NCBI GenBank assembly: GCA_947175005.1
Contig: CAMWLD010000078.1
Coordinates: forward strand, 1-8,627
Reading direction: 5' to 3'
Length of the DNA: 8,627 nucleotides
Source of the DNA: an uncultured Ruminococcus sp.
Lineage (GTDB): Bacteria > Bacillota > Clostridia > Oscillospirales > Ruminococcaceae
A program made the translations under genes and the position numbers. The notes below the pieces were generated by a model. That model was not told the origin of the DNA, searched no databases, and saw only the letters and a list, made by a program, of their open reading frames with translations. Positions 6,622-8,627 of this stretch are shown here, in pieces; within the stretch, counting starts at the first letter, position 1; every line of letters starts with the position of its first letter.

Positions 6622-6755
6622 CTTTTACATCAAAAAAACATTGCCCGATTTGTGTATTTAGCATATATTTTCCTTTGAAAATTTGATTTACGGGGAATGA
6701 TAACGGTTACATTGGGGTGAATTCCTGAAAAATCTTGCAAAATCACTTCTAATCG

Positions 6756-6796
6756 GTAACAAATATTTACAATTCGGTTACAATGCGATTTTTACA
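6756..6796 (-). promoter_or_regulatory. Array of WalR-like half-sites, including one full box
   Basis: Read on the minus strand, four TGTWAH half-sites occur in a row: TGTAAA (6796-6791), TGTAAC (6782-6777), TGTAAA (6771-6766) and TGTTAC (6761-6756), with gaps of 8, 5 and 4 bases. The middle pair, 6782-6766, is a full TGTWAH-N5-TGTWAH match. A lone TGTAAC half-site lies at 6711-6706. The orientation faces spoIIP, but the array is only about 80 bases from the M23 start codon, so which gene it serves is open. Confidence 0.45.
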
Positions 6797-6846
6797 ATTC
6801 ACTTAAATTTTGATTATTAAACCTTAAATGCATTTGCGAAAAATTT

Positions 6847-6860
6847 CGGAAAATTTTCCG
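6847..6860. repeat. 14-bp perfect palindrome beside the M23 ribosome binding site
   Basis: CGGAAAATTTTCCG is self-complementary and ends two bases before the AAGGAG site (6863-6868). Related strings with CCGAAAATTT or CGGAAAATTTT also occur at about 2367-2393 and 6392-6401. It could be an operator, or chance in AT-rich DNA. Confidence 0.45.
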
Positions 6861-6878
6861 GGAAGGAGAGACCCTTAA

Positions 6879-8573
6879 ATGGCAGGACATAAGAGTATAC
6901 CCGCTTGCTTTGTGTGCAGCATAGAGAGCGTAGGACGGCTGGTCTGCGAGAGCGCAAGACTTACCGTTAAAAGCGTATTTATGGCTGCCTGCCGCGCCTA
7001 TGGGCGTGTGAAAAAGTCGGTAGCTCCCGCAGCAAAGGATATTTCCCTGTTTTTGTGCAGGACTGCTTTAACGCCTGTAAGGCTTGTTGTTACCGCAGGC
7101 AGGACGGTTTGCGGAGCGGCGGACAGGTTCGGAAAGCGCCGTGCGGCTTCGGGTACGGGCAGAGCTGTGACCTTGGGCTTGCAGGATATTATGCTGTGGT
7201 TCAAAAAGCGCGGCGGCCTTTTGAATGCGGTCGTTAATGTATTGTTCCCTGCTGTTTCCATTGCGGCGCTGGTGGTCATTGTCAATAACACTCTTGCTAC
7301 GGATTACGGCGTTGAGGTGGAATATGACGGCGAGAAAATAGGCGTTGTCAGCGGCGAGGAGGTACTGGGCGAGGCGCAGCTGGTGGTGGCTGACCGTGTA
7401 AGGTATTACGATACTCACGGGGACTGCTATGTTACCGCTGCTTTGGCGATCACTCCCTTGACCTCGGACGCAAGCGTGATAGACGAGGCGGCTCTTGCCA
7501 AGGAAATGGAGAACCGCATTTCCCAGAAATATGACGAGATAGTTCCCGAAGAGACTGCAGAAGCAGTGCCAGAGGAGGATCCGAACGTTTACGGCGATAA
7601 GGTAAAGGCGTTTGCCGTAAGAGTTGACGGTGAATTTGTGGGGGCTGTGGAAAGCTTTGATAAGATAGACAGCGCATTGCAGGATATAATCGAGCCTTAC
7701 GACACCGGCGAATATACGGAAATAGGCTTTGATAAGGATATAGAGTACGACCTGGAGGAATATGTCGATCCCGGGGACATTGTTCCCGTGGAAAAGATCA
7801 TCGGAATGCTGACGGGTTATGAATCCGCACCCGAATATTACGAGGTGCAGCCCGGGGATAACCTTTGGAAGATAGCGGAGAACAAGGGGATAGAGTTTTC
7901 CGAGCTCAGCAAGGCGTATGCTACCTATAACGGACAGGTGGTGGATAATCTTGACAGCGGTATCCTAAGAGTGGGTACGCTTATAAAGATAGATTCCGAA
8001 GAACCTTTCTTAGAGGTTGAATGCAAGAAGGAGCAGACCCTGCGCAGCTCTGTTCCCTTTGAGACCATTACTATAGAGGACGCTACTTTGCCCGAGGGAC
8101 AGGTCGTTATCGACAAGGAGGGCGAGGACGGCGAAAACCGTTCGAGAGCCATTGTCACCTACCGTGAGGGCGTGGCAGTGCGCAAGAGAACTCTTGAGAC
8201 TGTTACCTATAAAGAGCCTGTGGCGAAGATCGTCCGTGTGGGCACTATGAAGCCGCAGATCAACTACAATGTTCCCGAATTTATAGAGGGAGCGGAGGGC
8301 GAATATATCTGGCCTGTTGACGGAGGGTATATTTCCTCTCATCAGGGCGACGGCAGAGGTCATAAGGGCATTGATATAGCAGCGCCTTTCGGCACGCCAA
8401 TTTACGCTGCCGCAGCGGGCACTGTAATTGACGCAGGCACGGGCTACAACGGCGGCTACGGCAACTGCATTATGATCCAGAACGACGACGGCAACGTGAC
8501 AGTTTACGCTCACCAGTCCGAGCTGGCGGCAGAGAACGGCCCGTATGTGGAGGCAGGGCAGCGCATAGGATAG
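6879..8573 (+). CDS. Membrane-anchored LysM-G5-M23 peptidase, cut short by an in-frame TAG
   Basis: Predicted zinc endopeptidase that cleaves peptidoglycan cross-bridges outside the membrane. The 564 codons before the stop encode: a basic cytoplasmic N-terminus of about 110 residues, one membrane helix (about 113-137), an extracellular acidic spacer (about 140-315), a LysM domain (319-371, YYEVQPGDNLWKIAENKG to LRVGTLIKI), a G5 domain (about 376-456) and the start of an M23 domain (about 475-564). M23 residues seen: H495 and D499 (HKGID) as zinc ligands, and YAH with H544. The reading then hits TAG at 8571-8573. The remaining codons to the window edge, in the same frame, encode the missing HLH motif, so as written the protein lacks a zinc ligand and the catalytic histidine and would be inactive. 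Start: AAGGAG (6863-6868) lies ten bases before the ATG. Expression may be under WalR-type control, given the boxes upstream. It is not SpoIIQ, which lacks LysM and G5. Either a pseudogene, a sequence error, or a read-through codon. Confidence 0.85.
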   Translation: MAGHKSIPACFVCSIESVGRLVCESARLTVKSVFMAACRAYGRVKKSVAPAAKDISLFLCRTALTPVRLVVTAGRTVCGAADRFGKRRAASGTGRAVTLGLQDIMLWFKKRGGLLNAVVNVLFPAVSIAALVVIVNNTLATDYGVEVEYDGEKIGVVSGEEVLGEAQLVVADRVRYYDTHGDCYVTAALAITPLTSDASVIDEAALAKEMENRISQKYDEIVPEETAEAVPEEDPNVYGDKVKAFAVRVDGEFVGAVESFDKIDSALQDIIEPYDTGEYTEIGFDKDIEYDLEEYVDPGDIVPVEKIIGMLTGYESAPEYYEVQPGDNLWKIAENKGIEFSELSKAYATYNGQVVDNLDSGILRVGTLIKIDSEEPFLEVECKKEQTLRSSVPFETITIEDATLPEGQVVIDKEGEDGENRSRAIVTYREGVAVRKRTLETVTYKEPVAKIVRVGTMKPQINYNVPEFIEGAEGEYIWPVDGGYISSHQGDGRGHKGIDIAAPFGTPIYAAAAGTVIDAGTGYNGGYGNCIMIQNDDGNVTVYAHQSELAAENGPYVEAGQRIG

Positions 8574-8627
8574 GTAGGCAGCACGGGCGACTCCACGGGA
8601 AATCACCTGCATTTCGAGATAAGGCAG
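8571..8627 (+). pseudogene. In-frame TAG and continuation of the M23 catalytic domain, running off the window
   Basis: After the TAG (codon 565) the same frame stays open for 18 codons to the last base and reads VGSTGDSTGNHLHFEIRQ. This is the canonical M23 C-terminal block: a glycine-rich turn, then HLH (would-be residues 576 and 578) supplying the catalytic histidine and third zinc ligand. The residue before VGSTG in M23 proteins is commonly an aromatic or aliphatic one; TAG is one base from TAT or TAC. The gene's true end lies beyond the window. Confidence 0.85.

Larger units (their letters stand above)
6254..6878. other. AT-rich divergent intergenic region between spoIIP and the M23 peptidase gene
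   Basis: This 625-bp stretch has no convincing gene. It must hold the promoters of both flanking genes. It contains a 30-bp perfect palindrome (6348-6377), a smaller hairpin CCGAAA/TTTCGG (6378-6394), a sigma-A-like promoter (6567-6594), two full WalR-like boxes plus half-sites (6605-6796) and a 14-bp palindrome next to the M23 ribosome binding site. The only sizeable open frame (6664-6449, minus, 71 codons) has an AT-driven composition and covers the promoter and one box, so it is not called. No riboswitch or known small RNA is recognised. Confidence 0.7.

Noticed and set aside
6449..6664. 71-codon minus-strand open frame with a passable AAAGGA site before its ATG
   Set aside because: The translation has no recognisable domain, its composition follows the AT-rich DNA, and it overlaps the TATAAT promoter and a WalR-like box read from the other strand.

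Overview
The window reads as chromosomal DNA from a spore-forming, low-to-moderate-GC Clostridia, most like the Ruminococcus/Oscillospiraceae group. The evidence is a SpoIIP gene (restricted to endospore-forming Firmicutes), strong AGGAGG-type ribosome binding sites, sigma-A-like promoters, AT-rich intergenic DNA and WalR-like boxes. The assignment is inference from gene content; no rRNA or other phylogenetic marker is present.

Layout, left to right. The left edge carries a C-rich repeat of the kind scattered between genes in Ruminococcus-like genomes (6-49). It is followed by an Lhr-type superfamily 2 helicase (125-2353, +). A promoter (2402-2430) and a 103-bp near-palindromic element (2456-2558) precede pduL (2591-3169, +), which ends in a clear intrinsic terminator (3191-3222). 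Next come a short spacer with a perfect 12-bp tandem duplication, a TATAAT box, and tyrA, prephenate dehydrogenase (3452-4282, +). A second near-palindrome of almost identical size (4282-4385) fills the gap to a convergent minus-strand pair: spoIIP (6253-4658) followed by a small one-pass membrane protein (4635-4390). A 625-bp AT-rich divergent region with a promoter, WalR-like boxes and two perfect palindromes separates spoIIP from a large LysM-G5-M23 cell-wall peptidase gene (6879 onward, +). That gene is broken by an in-frame TAG at 8571-8573, just before its zinc/catalytic HxH motif, and continues in frame to the window edge.

How the genes relate. Helicase (nucleic acid repair or RNA metabolism), pduL (acetyl/propionyl-CoA to acyl-phosphate) and tyrA (tyrosine synthesis) look like independent single-gene units. 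spoIIP and its small neighbour form one operon. The right half has a cell-wall theme: SpoIIP degrades septal peptidoglycan during engulfment, and the divergent M23 protein is a membrane-anchored hydrolase with WalR-type sites upstream.

I see no defence island, CRISPR array, tRNA or rRNA, prophage or complete transposase gene. The signals most worth checking are the in-frame TAG in the M23 gene, the WalR-like box cluster, and the pair of size-matched palindromic elements with related ends.
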